Positions 50,038 to 59,027 of a DNA stretch of 64,000 nt are shown here, in pieces; within the stretch, counting starts at the first letter, position 1; every line of letters starts with the position of its first letter. Both the position numbers and the translations under genes were made by a program. The stretch comes from Owenweeksia sp963758205 (GTDB lineage: Bacteria > Bacteroidota > Bacteroidia > Flavobacteriales > Schleiferiaceae), in assembly GCA_963758205.1 (NCBI GenBank), contig CAVWUM010000005.1:62001-126000 (forward strand), read 5' to 3'. The notes under the pieces are model-generated. The model had not been told where the DNA came from. It searched no databases and saw only the letters and a program-made list of their open reading frames with translations.

Positions 50038-50952
50038 TTAGGGTAGGAGGCCGTAAGTCCTTCTGAAGTTATCTGTGAAAATAGGTAGTTCAGCTCCTAT
50101 TCGGCTAGCAAAATCATCTAGTTCGCCAGATAAGAGATTAAAAACAGTTTTAGACTTTGCCACTTTTAGTTTCTCATCACGAATATGTTTGATGTCGTTG
50201 ATTTCTTTGGTTCTGAAAGTTAACCTGTGAGCGAAGTCTTCAATGGTAGTAGTGAAGGATGACATAGAAGTGGTGATGTTGTTTAAATACGTAAGTCCTT
50301 CTTCTACTAAGTTGAAAATATCAACATCAAGTAAACTCTCATCTTGATTTTCCACATTGTTTAGAAATTCATCTAAATCAGAGTATTTGTTATTTGCATC
50401 TTTTTTGGTTGCTGAAGTATGAGTACTAACAACTTTTCCTTGAAGTAAATCTGAAACTAAACTGGTAAGATTAATTCTGAATTTTGTTTCAAACTCTGAT
50501 GATGTATTGAATTCTTTATAGAGAACCCCTTTAGAGGATAGTTCACTCTTGAAATCATTTATTTTTTGAAGTTCCTGTAAGTTGATGTCGTTTAAATTTT
50601 CAATAGTAGTTTTGAAATAAATTAGAGCCGATTTATCTGGATTTGAAAGAGCTCTGTTAATTTCTTCAACTGTTCCTGACTTATCTCGTTTGGTTGGTGT
50701 TCCTAGTTTTTGCCAAACAAGACTTACTAAAATATCATATTGATCATCAATTTGTGAATTGATCACATCTTGGGCATCGGTGCCAATGGCAGTGTAAGTG
50801 TCAACATCCCAATTTAACGTATCAATAATGTATTGTCCTTGTTTTCCTGAGGTTTTATTGATTTCATCTACAATTACTCTTATCGAGTCAAGTTCTGATG
50901 ATATATCAGAAGGGCAGGAGATGAATAGCTTAATTAGTTGAGTTTGTTTCAT
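50038..50952 (-). CDS. DUF4062-domain protein, frameshifted near its 3' end
   Basis: The 304-aa frame has an N-terminal DUF4062-type (TIR-like) domain: KLFISCPSDISSELDSIRVI, a Trp/Asp segment (DTLNWDVDTYTAIGTDAQDV), IDDQYDILVSLVWQKLGTPT and the SGTVEEINRA motif. A helical C-terminal part follows. DUF4062 domains often lead signalling or defence proteins (STAND ATPases and effectors). The gene sits between ftcD and hutG and is AT-richer than its neighbours, so it looks inserted into the histidine operon. The frame ends early with GLLP; see 49785-50036. Confidence 0.68.
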   Translation of the reverse strand: MKQTQLIKLFISCPSDISSELDSIRVIVDEINKTSGKQGQYIIDTLNWDVDTYTAIGTDAQDVINSQIDDQYDILVSLVWQKLGTPTKRDKSGTVEEINRALSNPDKSALIYFKTTIENLNDINLQELQKINDFKSELSSKGVLYKEFNTSSEFETKFRINLTSLVSDLLQGKVVSTHTSATKKDANNKYSDLDEFLNNVENQDESLLDVDIFNLVEEGLTYLNNITTSMSSFTTTIEDFAHRLTFRTKEINDIKHIRDEKLKVAKSKTVFNLLSGELDDFASRIGAELPIFTDNFRRTYGLLP

Positions 50953-50993
50953 ACTGAAATGATAATTAGTCTAATTGTAAGATTTGGTGAAAC

Positions 50994-52040
50994 TTAATAG
51001 CTCGAGGTTAAATACCCCTTCACAAAATCCGTAACCAAATACGCAACACTTTTCCCCAGCATTTCCCTTTCTATGTCATTGGCGGCTCTGCCGGGTGAGC
51101 CTTCACAAGTGTGGAAGTAGCACACATTATTAAGGCCGGCAGTAGCCCTAACCATGCTGCGTACTTCATTCAGGCTAAAGCCGGATGGGTTAAGCGCACT
51201 TACAGGAAAACGGGTAATGGAATCCAGGTCCAGTTCAAGCCCCGTGGGCGAGTGTTCCAGCCAATTGAGCATGTCTGTAAAACGCTGGTATTGTTCACTT
51301 TCCGTTAGGTTCAGTAAGCCTTCAAAGGTCTGGTAGGTGAGGCTCTGATCCTTATTAAACTCCTCAATAATGGAAGCGCCATTGTAGCCTTCATGCAGGC
51401 CATACACAGCATACTTATTCAAAAAGTTATCGTGGCGTGCATAGCGGAAACCATTTCCACTATGGCGGCCTTCCATTGCTCTGTAGTCAGTATGGGGGTC
51501 AATATTGAGCACATTAATGGGCTGCCCTATACCTTTGGAAGCACCGCTAATATTACCATAGGCATTATTGTGGCCTCCACCAATAATTATTGGAATTTTA
51601 CCTGAAGCAACAATAGCACTGATCAACCGGGTAACGTCAGTATCAATCATCGCGGTAAGTTCCCGCAGTCGTTTGAGATCCTCAGGGTTCGAAGGGTCAA
51701 GGTCTTTAGCTTCATTCAGTAAGCCGTCAAACTCAAGCGCTCCCAATACAAGCATTTCTTCACCTGAAAGAAAGGAGTTGCTCTGCACATTCACCAAGGC
51801 CTTTAAGGCCCAGTCCCAGCAATCGCTGGCGCCACCTTTCCCCAAGTTGGCCCTTATGCCAATATCCTCTTTAATGCCCAATAGCACAAAGCGCGCAGTG
51901 GAATGATTAATCTCCTCAAGACTTGAAATCACCTTAACCACTTCCCCTAATTTAGTTTCACCAGCGCGGGTGGCTGTAATAGCAGCCAATTGCTCAGAGG
52001 AAAGCAGCTTTAAGCCATCGTCATTCATATTTATTTCCAT
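50994..52040 (-). CDS. hutG: Formimidoylglutamase (arginase superfamily)
   Basis: The 348-aa ureohydrolase has the manganese motifs GGGHNNAYG, NIDPHTDYR (D-x-H-x-D) and ELDLDSIT, as well as a late HTCEGSP. Fold and context support conversion of formiminoglutamate to glutamate and formamide. It follows hutI with a 20-base overlap; an internal Met codon at 52028 would shorten that to 8. The substitution of Pro-His-Thr in the DPHTD motif is common in the Bacteroidota branch of this family, which is sometimes only annotated as arginase-like. Confidence 0.87.
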   Translation of the reverse strand: MEINMNDDGLKLLSSEQLAAITATRAGETKLGEVVKVISSLEEINHSTARFVLLGIKEDIGIRANLGKGGASDCWDWALKALVNVQSNSFLSGEEMLVLGALEFDGLLNEAKDLDPSNPEDLKRLRELTAMIDTDVTRLISAIVASGKIPIIIGGGHNNAYGNISGASKGIGQPINVLNIDPHTDYRAMEGRHSGNGFRYARHDNFLNKYAVYGLHEGYNGASIIEEFNKDQSLTYQTFEGLLNLTESEQYQRFTDMLNWLEHSPTGLELDLDSITRFPVSALNPSGFSLNEVRSMVRATAGLNNVCYFHTCEGSPGRAANDIEREMLGKSVAYLVTDFVKGYLTSSY

Positions 52041-53337
52041 TAATCAGTATATGCTTAATGTGATTGTGAGCAAAATTGTAAGGCAAAAAGGAAGGGGAGG
52101 AGAGAGGCTTAGTTATGATGAGGTTGGCCCGTTTGCCTTTTTCAATACTGCCCAGTTCATGACTAAGTTCAATGGCCGCAGCACCATTTAAAGTGGCAGC
52201 AGAAATGGCCTCTTCAGGTGTCATTTTCATTTTTATGGAAGCCAGGCTAACAACCATATTCATATTTCCGCTGGGTGAAGATCCGGGGTTGTAATCTGTG
52301 GCCAAAGCCACAATGGCATCGTTTTCAATTAGCCTTCTTGCCGGTGCGTAAGGTATCTCCAAAAACAGGCTGCAGCCAGGTAATAAGGTGCATATCGTTT
52401 CCGACTTTCCAAGCATCTCTGCTTCGTCAAATCTTTCGTTGCGATTGGTGTCCCAGAGAGGTGGTTCAAGAGGAGGCTCCAAATAGGCCTCTCTTTCCAT
52501 TTGAGGCGCTTCAATCACCTCTAAATGATCTACTGACAGCGCGTCATGCTGTATAGCTTTTTCAATGGCTCCCAGTGAGTTAAACTGGTTTACGTGAAGC
52601 TTTGATTTGTAACCGTAATTTTGAGCAGCTTCCAGAATTTCTTCCATCTCACCAACGGTAAAATAGCCCTTTTCACAAAAAATATCTACGTAGTCAGCCA
52701 GTTTTTCTTCCACTATTTTGGGCAGCATTTCATGGATGATTTGCTTCACATATCCGGCATGGTCATCCTTAAAATCTTCGGGAAAAGCATGTGCTCCAAG
52801 AAAGGTGGTTTTTACCGGAACCGGAAAATTTTCACCGAGCTTACGGGCTACTCTCAACATCTTCATTTCACTTTCAGGGGTAAGGCCGTAACCACTTTTT
52901 ATCTCAATGGCGCCTGTGCCCATTTTTATAAGTTCGTCTAATCGGGCGGCAGCCGATTTATAGAGCTCTTCTTCAGTGGCACGCCTTAATTTTCTTGCCG
53001 AGTTCAAAATACCACCCCCTTCGGCCGCAATTTCTTCGTAGGTCATGCCGTGCAGTCTTTTGGCAAATTCATCCTCGCGGGTACCGGCATAAACCAGGTG
53101 TGTGTGGCTATCCACCCATGTGGGTAAAACCATACCTCCCTCGGCATCAATAGTTTCGTTAAACTCTTTTGGCATTTCGCTGGTCATGCTCCCCCAGCTA
53201 TCAATGCGTCCATTGTTAATTAGTAGCCACGCGTTTTCCGATACCGGGAATTCACCCAGCTCATGGCCGCGCTTGTGTTTACGGCCTTGATTGTCAATGT
53301 GTAATATCCTTGAAATATGTGTAATCAGTACTTTCAT
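52021..53337 (-). CDS. hutI: Imidazolonepropionase
   Basis: ATG 53337 gives the standard N-terminus (MKVLITHISRILHID); the frame runs on to 53409 without support. The 438-aa amidohydrolase has the metal motif DSHTHLVYAGTREDEF, the family block GGGILNSARKLRRATEEEL, GTGAIEIKSGYGLTPESEMKM, TFLGAHAFP and the late ATDYNPGSSPSGNMNMV. It opens the imidazolone ring in histidine breakdown. It has a small insert (about residues 285-310) relative to the common form. It is first in the hutI-hutG run; hutH and hutU are not in the window. Confidence 0.92.
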   Translation of the reverse strand: MKVLITHISRILHIDNQGRKHKRGHELGEFPVSENAWLLINNGRIDSWGSMTSEMPKEFNETIDAEGGMVLPTWVDSHTHLVYAGTREDEFAKRLHGMTYEEIAAEGGGILNSARKLRRATEEELYKSAAARLDELIKMGTGAIEIKSGYGLTPESEMKMLRVARKLGENFPVPVKTTFLGAHAFPEDFKDDHAGYVKQIIHEMLPKIVEEKLADYVDIFCEKGYFTVGEMEEILEAAQNYGYKSKLHVNQFNSLGAIEKAIQHDALSVDHLEVIEAPQMEREAYLEPPLEPPLWDTNRNERFDEAEMLGKSETICTLLPGCSLFLEIPYAPARRLIENDAIVALATDYNPGSSPSGNMNMVVSLASIKMKMTPEEAISAATLNGAAAIELSHELGSIEKGKRANLIITKPLSSPSFLPYNFAHNHIKHILINGNKYE

Positions 53338-53496
53338 GCTGTAAAGATATCGGGTAAGGATCAAATACGAAGTACTAAATACAAATGTTAAGTCCTCAAT
53401 TAAGGGCATTTCAGGTTGTACCGGATCATGCCTAATTCTTACTTGGTCACTCGTACTTTATTAAAACATTCTGCTCTTTTCACTTTCTTTGTCGCT

Positions 53497-54576
53497 ATGG
53501 CAGGAAACACCTTCGGAAAACTTTTCAGGTTAAGCACATTTGGCGAAAGTCATGGTGCGGCTATTGGAGGAATGATTGATGGCTGCCCGGCCGGTGTGCA
53601 ACTGGATATGGAGGCCATTCAGTATCAACTGGACAGGCGTAAACCAGGGCAATCAAGAATAACCACCCAGCGAAAGGAATCTGATAAGGTGCAGTTTCTT
53701 TCCGGAATTTTTGAGGGTAAGACCTTAGGAACTCCAATTGGCTTTATCATCCCCAATCAAGACCAAAAGAGCAAAGACTACAGCCACATAAAGGATGTAT
53801 ATCGGCCATCTCATGCAGATTTTACCTACCATGCAAAATATGGTCACCGTGATTACCGGGGAGGTGGACGTTCATCTGCAAGAGAAACGGCCTGCCGTGT
53901 GGTAGGAGGCGCCATTGCACGTCAATTGCTCACTGGCGTAACCATTCAGGCCTATGTTTCTTCGGTGGGAGATTTGGATATGGAAATCCCATATCAGCAA
54001 TTGGATCTCGCAAAAACGGATGACAATATCGTTCGCTGCCCTGATCCCGGTACAGCGGAAAAGATGATTGACAAAATAGACCAGGCGCGGAAAGACGGAG
54101 ATACACTTGGAGGTATTATAAGTTGTGTAATAAAGGGTGTGCCTGCCGGGTGGGGTGAGCCCGTATTTAATAAACTACATGCGGATTTGGGCAAGGCCAT
54201 GCTGAGCATAAATGCCGTGAAGGGTTTTGAATACGGCAGCGGATTTGCCGGTACCCGCATGAAGGGTAGTGAGCATAACGATGGTTTTACTGCATCTGGT
54301 GGAACCAAAACCAATCACTCAGGTGGCATACAGGGCGGCATAAGCAATGGTGAGGATATCTACTTCCGTGTAGCTTTTAAGCCCATAGCCACGATCATGC
54401 AGGATCAATCGTCCATAAATGAAAAAGGAGAAGAGGTTACCGTAAAGGGCAAAGGCCGCCATGATCCTTGCGTGGTACCACGTGCCGTACCTATTGTAGA
54501 GGCCATGGTTGCGCTGGTGCTGGCGGATTTTCACCTTATGTCAAGAATAAATAGCATTGAAAACCGAACGGCCTAA
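53497..54576 (+). CDS. aroC: Chorismate synthase
   Basis: ATG 53497 yields the canonical start MAGNTFGKLFRLSTFGESHG; the upstream frame to 53416 is unlikely to be translated. The 359-aa protein has all family signatures: FGESHG, GHRDYRGGGRSSARETA, GSEHNDGF and GGIQGGISNGEDI, and RHDPCVVPRAVPIVEAM. It is the last shared step of aromatic biosynthesis (EPSP to chorismate), FMN-dependent and cytosolic. It is divergent from hutI and followed 23 bp later by the symporter gene. Confidence 0.96.
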   Translation: MAGNTFGKLFRLSTFGESHGAAIGGMIDGCPAGVQLDMEAIQYQLDRRKPGQSRITTQRKESDKVQFLSGIFEGKTLGTPIGFIIPNQDQKSKDYSHIKDVYRPSHADFTYHAKYGHRDYRGGGRSSARETACRVVGGAIARQLLTGVTIQAYVSSVGDLDMEIPYQQLDLAKTDDNIVRCPDPGTAEKMIDKIDQARKDGDTLGGIISCVIKGVPAGWGEPVFNKLHADLGKAMLSINAVKGFEYGSGFAGTRMKGSEHNDGFTASGGTKTNHSGGIQGGISNGEDIYFRVAFKPIATIMQDQSSINEKGEEVTVKGKGRHDPCVVPRAVPIVEAMVALVLADFHLMSRINSIENRTA

Positions 54577-54599
54577 TAAGGCCATAGAATAAACTAAAA

Positions 54600-56048
54600 A
54601 TGAAATTAGCACTACACTGGAAAATCATAATCGGACTGGTATTAGGCGTTATCTGGGCCATACTCTCCAGCCAACTGGGGTGGAGTGAGTTTACCATTAA
54701 CTGGATTGCTCCCTTTGGTACCATCTTTATAAATCTGCTAAAGCTTATTGCGGTTCCGCTGGTGCTATTTTCTATAATAAGTGGTGTGGCCGGTTTGGGC
54801 GACCCAAGTAGTCTCGGGCGTATGGGCGCTAAAACGCTGTTATTCTATTTCGCTACTACCATACTTGCCGTTGCCCTTGGTCTCTTGCTGGTTAACGTTA
54901 TTAAGCCCGGTAAACTTATTGACGACCAAAGCCGCATTGATAACCGGATTAGCTATGAGGTTTGGGCCAGCTCCAATAACATTGAAATTAAAGATGGTAT
55001 TAACTACCTGCAGGACCCGAACTTTATGGAAAGGGCGCAGGAGATTACCGAACTCTCTAAAGCTGAGCTTAACGAGGCTGCCGGGGAGGATGAGGTGAAA
55101 AAGAAAATGGATGCCGCCAATGAAACCAAAGATGCGGGACCACTTAAGCCACTAGTGGATCTGGTACCACAGAATATCTTCGGGGCATTGGGTGATAATG
55201 GCTCCATGCTCCAGGTCATCTTTTTCGCCATCTTTTTTGGGATTAGTCTGCTGTTGATACCCAACTCCCGCTCAGAGCCGGTAAAGCAGTTTGTAGATGG
55301 CACCATGGAGATATTCCTGAAAATGGTGGATCTGGTGATGCAGGCGGCTCCGTTTTTTGTGTTTGCCCTGTTGGCCGGTGTAGTTAGCAAAATGGCCGGA
55401 GATGATGTAGGCAAGGTCCTCGAAATCTTTAAAGGCCTGAGCTGGTATTCTCTTACGGTATTCCTTGGCTTAATGTTAATGATCTTCCTGATTTACCCAC
55501 TAGTGCTAAAGCTATTTGTGAAGGCTATCAGCTATACAGGTTTCTTTAAAGGAATTAGCCCGGCTCAGACACTGGCCTTTTCGACATCATCCAGTGCCGC
55601 TACACTACCGGTAACTATGGAGTGTGTGGAAGATAATCTCGGAGTGGATAAGAAGATTACCAGCTTTGTATTGCCCATAGGCGCCACGGTTAATATGGAC
55701 GGCACCAGCCTCTATCAGGCAGTAGCCGTAGTGTTTTTGGCGCAAATGCACATGATTGACCTTACGCTGGCTCAACAGCTTACCATCGTTTTAACAGCCA
55801 CTTTGGCTTCCATTGGTTCTGCGGCCGTACCCAGTGCGGGTTTGGTAATGTTAATAATTGTTTTACAATCGGTGGGGCTAAACCCCGCCTGGATTGGGAT
55901 AATTTTACCCGTTGACAGAATTTTGGATATGTGCCGTACGGTTGTGAACGTTACAGGCGATGCCACTGTTTCAACCGTTATAGCCAAAGGCGAAGGCCTG
56001 CTTCATTACGATGAAGTGCGCAATACTGAAAAGACGTTTAAACCCTGA
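54600..56048 (+). CDS. Dicarboxylate/amino acid:cation symporter (DAACS/GltP family)
   Basis: The 482-aa inner-membrane transporter has the GltPh-type fold signatures: the serine-rich re-entrant loop STSSSAATLPVTMECVEDNL, the NMDGTSLYQAVAVVFLAQ motif and the late DRILDMCRTVVNVTGD block with the substrate-binding Asp, Arg and Asn. It imports C4-dicarboxylates or acidic/neutral amino acids with Na+ or H+. A hydrophilic insert of about 80 residues lies between early helices (about 110-190), typical for Bacteroidota members. Confidence 0.94.
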   Translation: MKLALHWKIIIGLVLGVIWAILSSQLGWSEFTINWIAPFGTIFINLLKLIAVPLVLFSIISGVAGLGDPSSLGRMGAKTLLFYFATTILAVALGLLLVNVIKPGKLIDDQSRIDNRISYEVWASSNNIEIKDGINYLQDPNFMERAQEITELSKAELNEAAGEDEVKKKMDAANETKDAGPLKPLVDLVPQNIFGALGDNGSMLQVIFFAIFFGISLLLIPNSRSEPVKQFVDGTMEIFLKMVDLVMQAAPFFVFALLAGVVSKMAGDDVGKVLEIFKGLSWYSLTVFLGLMLMIFLIYPLVLKLFVKAISYTGFFKGISPAQTLAFSTSSSAATLPVTMECVEDNLGVDKKITSFVLPIGATVNMDGTSLYQAVAVVFLAQMHMIDLTLAQQLTIVLTATLASIGSAAVPSAGLVMLIIVLQSVGLNPAWIGIILPVDRILDMCRTVVNVTGDATVSTVIAKGEGLLHYDEVRNTEKTFKP

Positions 56049-56072
56049 TTTATAACTAAATAAATCCTGTTC

Positions 56073-58886
56073 ATGAAAAGATTACTGAAGATTTTAGGCA
56101 TTTTAATAATACTGCTTGTTGCGGCCATTATTCTGCTTCCCATAATATTTAAGGATGAAATTATTGATCGCGCCAAGGTAGAGATCAACAATAATTTAAA
56201 TGCACAGGTAGATTTTGAAGACATTGATATAAGCCTTTTCCGCTCATTCCCTGATTTTTCATTGGGCATTGAAAAGATGACCGTGGATGGTACCGAAAAG
56301 TTTGAAGGTGTACGCCTGGCTGATGTGGGCGAGTTTGTGGTTGATCTTAATCTCTTTAGTGTGATAAGTGGTAACCAGTTTGAGGTGGAGGCCATCAGCC
56401 TAAAGGACGCCAAAGTGCATGTGATTATTGATACCGCAGGAAATGCGAACTATGATATCGTAAAGGAATCCGGTGAAACGGAGGAAGAACAGCCTACCGA
56501 AGAATCGGGGGGTTTTAAGTTTACACTGAAGAAGTACTCCATTGAAAATTTTGATCTTATTTATGATGATAAGCAGGGGAGTATGCTTGCGGTTATTAAG
56601 GATCTTGATCATAGCGGAACCGGTGATTTTACCGAGGAAATAGTAAATCTTAAAACTAAAACTACCATTGAGGAGCTTACCTTTAAGATGGATGATGTGG
56701 CCTACCTGAGCCGCGTTAATACCAAAGCTGATATTGACATGAGCCTTAATCAAACGGATTTCAAATTTACGTTTGGTGAGAACCAATTGAGCCTGAACGA
56801 CCTCGTTTTGAAATTTGCAGGTTCTGTGGCCATGCCGGATGATGACATTACCATGGATATGACTTTTGAAGCTCCTGAAAATGATTTCAAGAGTGTGCTT
56901 TCGCTGATACCCGCTGTGTATTATGCTGATTTTAAGGATATGAAAACCACAGGTGACTTCTCGCTAAAGGGTATGGTAAACGGCACTTATGCCGAAGAGC
57001 CCGAAACGTATCCAGCATTTGACATCACCTTTAAGGTGAATGATGCTACCTTCCGTTACCCGGATTTGCCGGCAGGTGTTGATGCTATAAATGTTGATGC
57101 ACACATCTACAACAAAACAGCCGACCTTGATGGCATGGTAATAAATGTGCCTAAAGCCAGTGCAGTAGTGGCGGGCAGCCCTATAAATGCGCGACTGAAC
57201 TTAACCACGCCTATTTCAGATCCACAGGTTGATGCGTATTTGAAAACGGATTTTCAGATGAGTAATGTTGCCAAAGTAGTGCCCGCCAGCGGTTACGATT
57301 ACTCCGGCCGTATAAAAGCTGATCTGGACATTGCTGCCCGTATGAGCGATATAGACAATGAGCGCTACGAAAACGTGAAGGCCGATGGACAATTGAACAT
57401 CACCAATATGGTGCTTAAAAGCGATAGTCTGCCTTATGATGTAAGGATTGAAGAAACAGATCTTACCTTTTCTCCGCAGTTTGCAGCTCTTAATAGCTTT
57501 AAATCTCAAATCGGTAAATCTGATATCTCGGCAAATGGCCGTATTGACAATTTACTTGGTTATGCTCTGCAGGACAAAACCCTTAAAGCTGACTTCAGTA
57601 TTACTTCCAACCTGCTTGATCTTAATGAACTTTCCGCCTCAGGTGATGAACCTGTAGAAACGGAAACTACAGAAGAGACTTCGGCTATGGAGGTGATCCG
57701 ATTACCGGAAAATATTGATGCTACTTTGAATGCTACTGTTTCTAAAATTATTTATGATAACCTGGAGATAGAGGGCCTCAGTGGCGCAGTAGCGCTACAG
57801 GAAGGCAAAGCACAGCTTAATAATTTAACCATGAATTTACTTGGTGGATCACTCGGTCTTAACGGATTTTACGACAGCAAGCCAAACCTTCCGGATGTGG
57901 ATGTGGAAATGGACATCAGCAATTTCAGTTTTAAAGAGAGTTTTGAAAAGTTTGTTACCATTCAGAAAATGGCCCCTATAATGGAGAGTACCACCGGTAC
58001 GTATGGTACTAAGCTTTCATTTAAGTCAAAGCTCAATTCAGATATGTCGCCTGACCTTAGTTCTGTTCAGGCAAAGGGTAGGTTAGTAACCACTAATTTG
58101 ACCACCTCGCCAAAATCACTGGAGAAACTGGCCAATATCCTCAAAAACCCTGAGCTGAAAACTCTTGCTTTAAATAATGTAAATATCTCTTATGAGATAA
58201 GGGATGGCCGCCTTGGGGTTGAGCCCTTTGATATTAAGGCCGGCAATGTATCGGCAACTGTAAGTGGTACCAGTGGTTTAGATCAAACGCTGGATTATGA
58301 TATGGATATGAAAATTCCAACTTCGGGTATTCAGGCCAATGATCTTTTGGATAAAATCGGTGCTACCTCTGGTGGTAAGCTCGATCTTAAAGTTAAGATA
58401 GGAGGGACGTTCAGTGATCCAAAGGTTACTACCTCCTTAAGCGACCTTGCCGGTAATGTTTTGGATAACCTGAAAAACCAGGCTAAGGAAAAGGTGGAAG
58501 AAGTGAAGAAGGAAGCCATTGACAAGGTGAATGCTGAAGCTCAAAAACTGATTGATGAAGCCGAGAAAAAAGGTGATGCACTAATTGCCGCTGCACAAAA
58601 GCAGGCTGATGCCCTTAAAGCTGAAGCGCAAAAGCAGGCACAGAATATAAGAGATGAGGCAGACAAAAATGCTAAGAAAGCTATAAGTGAGGCAGGTAGT
58701 AACCCATTAAAGAAGGCTGCCGCAGAAAAAGTTGCACAGGGTATCCGTAATGAAGGTGACAAAGCCGCCAATAAGCTGGTGCAGGAGGCCAATACCCGTG
58801 CGGACAAACTGGTGAATGACGCTCGCGCTCAAAAGGAAAAACTGGTACAGGAAGCGCGGGAGAAAGGAAAGGTTGGAAATCCTTAG
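56073..58886 (+). CDS. AsmA-family protein with C-terminal coiled coil
   Basis: The 937-aa protein has one N-terminal membrane helix (ILGILIILLVAAIILLPIIF) and the AsmA start (VEINNNLNAQVDFEDIDISL, FRSFPDFSLGIEKM). The long middle is repetitive beta strands, the lipid-channel type of the AsmA/TamB superfamily, ending in an AsmA_2-like domain (LGVEPFDIKAGNVSATVSGT). Residues about 795-937 form an Ala/Lys/Glu-rich coiled coil (KAEAQKQAQNIRDEADKNAK). It is probably anchored in the inner membrane and spans the periplasm, with a role in phospholipid movement or envelope stability. Confidence 0.88.
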   Translation: MKRLLKILGILIILLVAAIILLPIIFKDEIIDRAKVEINNNLNAQVDFEDIDISLFRSFPDFSLGIEKMTVDGTEKFEGVRLADVGEFVVDLNLFSVISGNQFEVEAISLKDAKVHVIIDTAGNANYDIVKESGETEEEQPTEESGGFKFTLKKYSIENFDLIYDDKQGSMLAVIKDLDHSGTGDFTEEIVNLKTKTTIEELTFKMDDVAYLSRVNTKADIDMSLNQTDFKFTFGENQLSLNDLVLKFAGSVAMPDDDITMDMTFEAPENDFKSVLSLIPAVYYADFKDMKTTGDFSLKGMVNGTYAEEPETYPAFDITFKVNDATFRYPDLPAGVDAINVDAHIYNKTADLDGMVINVPKASAVVAGSPINARLNLTTPISDPQVDAYLKTDFQMSNVAKVVPASGYDYSGRIKADLDIAARMSDIDNERYENVKADGQLNITNMVLKSDSLPYDVRIEETDLTFSPQFAALNSFKSQIGKSDISANGRIDNLLGYALQDKTLKADFSITSNLLDLNELSASGDEPVETETTEETSAMEVIRLPENIDATLNATVSKIIYDNLEIEGLSGAVALQEGKAQLNNLTMNLLGGSLGLNGFYDSKPNLPDVDVEMDISNFSFKESFEKFVTIQKMAPIMESTTGTYGTKLSFKSKLNSDMSPDLSSVQAKGRLVTTNLTTSPKSLEKLANILKNPELKTLALNNVNISYEIRDGRLGVEPFDIKAGNVSATVSGTSGLDQTLDYDMDMKIPTSGIQANDLLDKIGATSGGKLDLKVKIGGTFSDPKVTTSLSDLAGNVLDNLKNQAKEKVEEVKKEAIDKVNAEAQKLIDEAEKKGDALIAAAQKQADALKAEAQKQAQNIRDEADKNAKKAISEAGSNPLKKAAAEKVAQGIRNEGDKAANKLVQEANTRADKLVNDARAQKEKLVQEAREKGKVGNP

Positions 58887-58909
58887 AAGCAATTAATGTT
58901 TAAGGCTGA

Positions 58910-58941
58910 AAACCTGTGGAGTCAATTCACAGGTTTTTTTT
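58910..58941 (+). terminator. Rho-independent terminator after the AsmA-like gene
   Basis: The arms AAACCTGTG and CACAGGTTT flank a nine-base loop and are followed by a T run. Confidence 0.8.
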
Positions 58942-58976
58942 ATGATGTAACCGTTTATAAGATTTTGAGTGAATTA

Positions 58977-58984
58977 TAGTTTTG
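58977..58984 (+). promoter_or_regulatory. Possible -7 box before the PorE-like gene
   Basis: TAGTTTTG fits TAnnTTTG, 43 bp before the start codon. The region 19-21 bp upstream has TTT, not a clear TTG. Confidence 0.35.
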
Positions 58985-59027
58985 ATAATCACAACTTTGT
59001 TTATTCGCACATTATTTATCGCAAAGC

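Noticed and set aside
54319..54534. Antisense ORF inside aroC
   Set aside because: It lies within conserved chorismate synthase coding sequence and has no domain.
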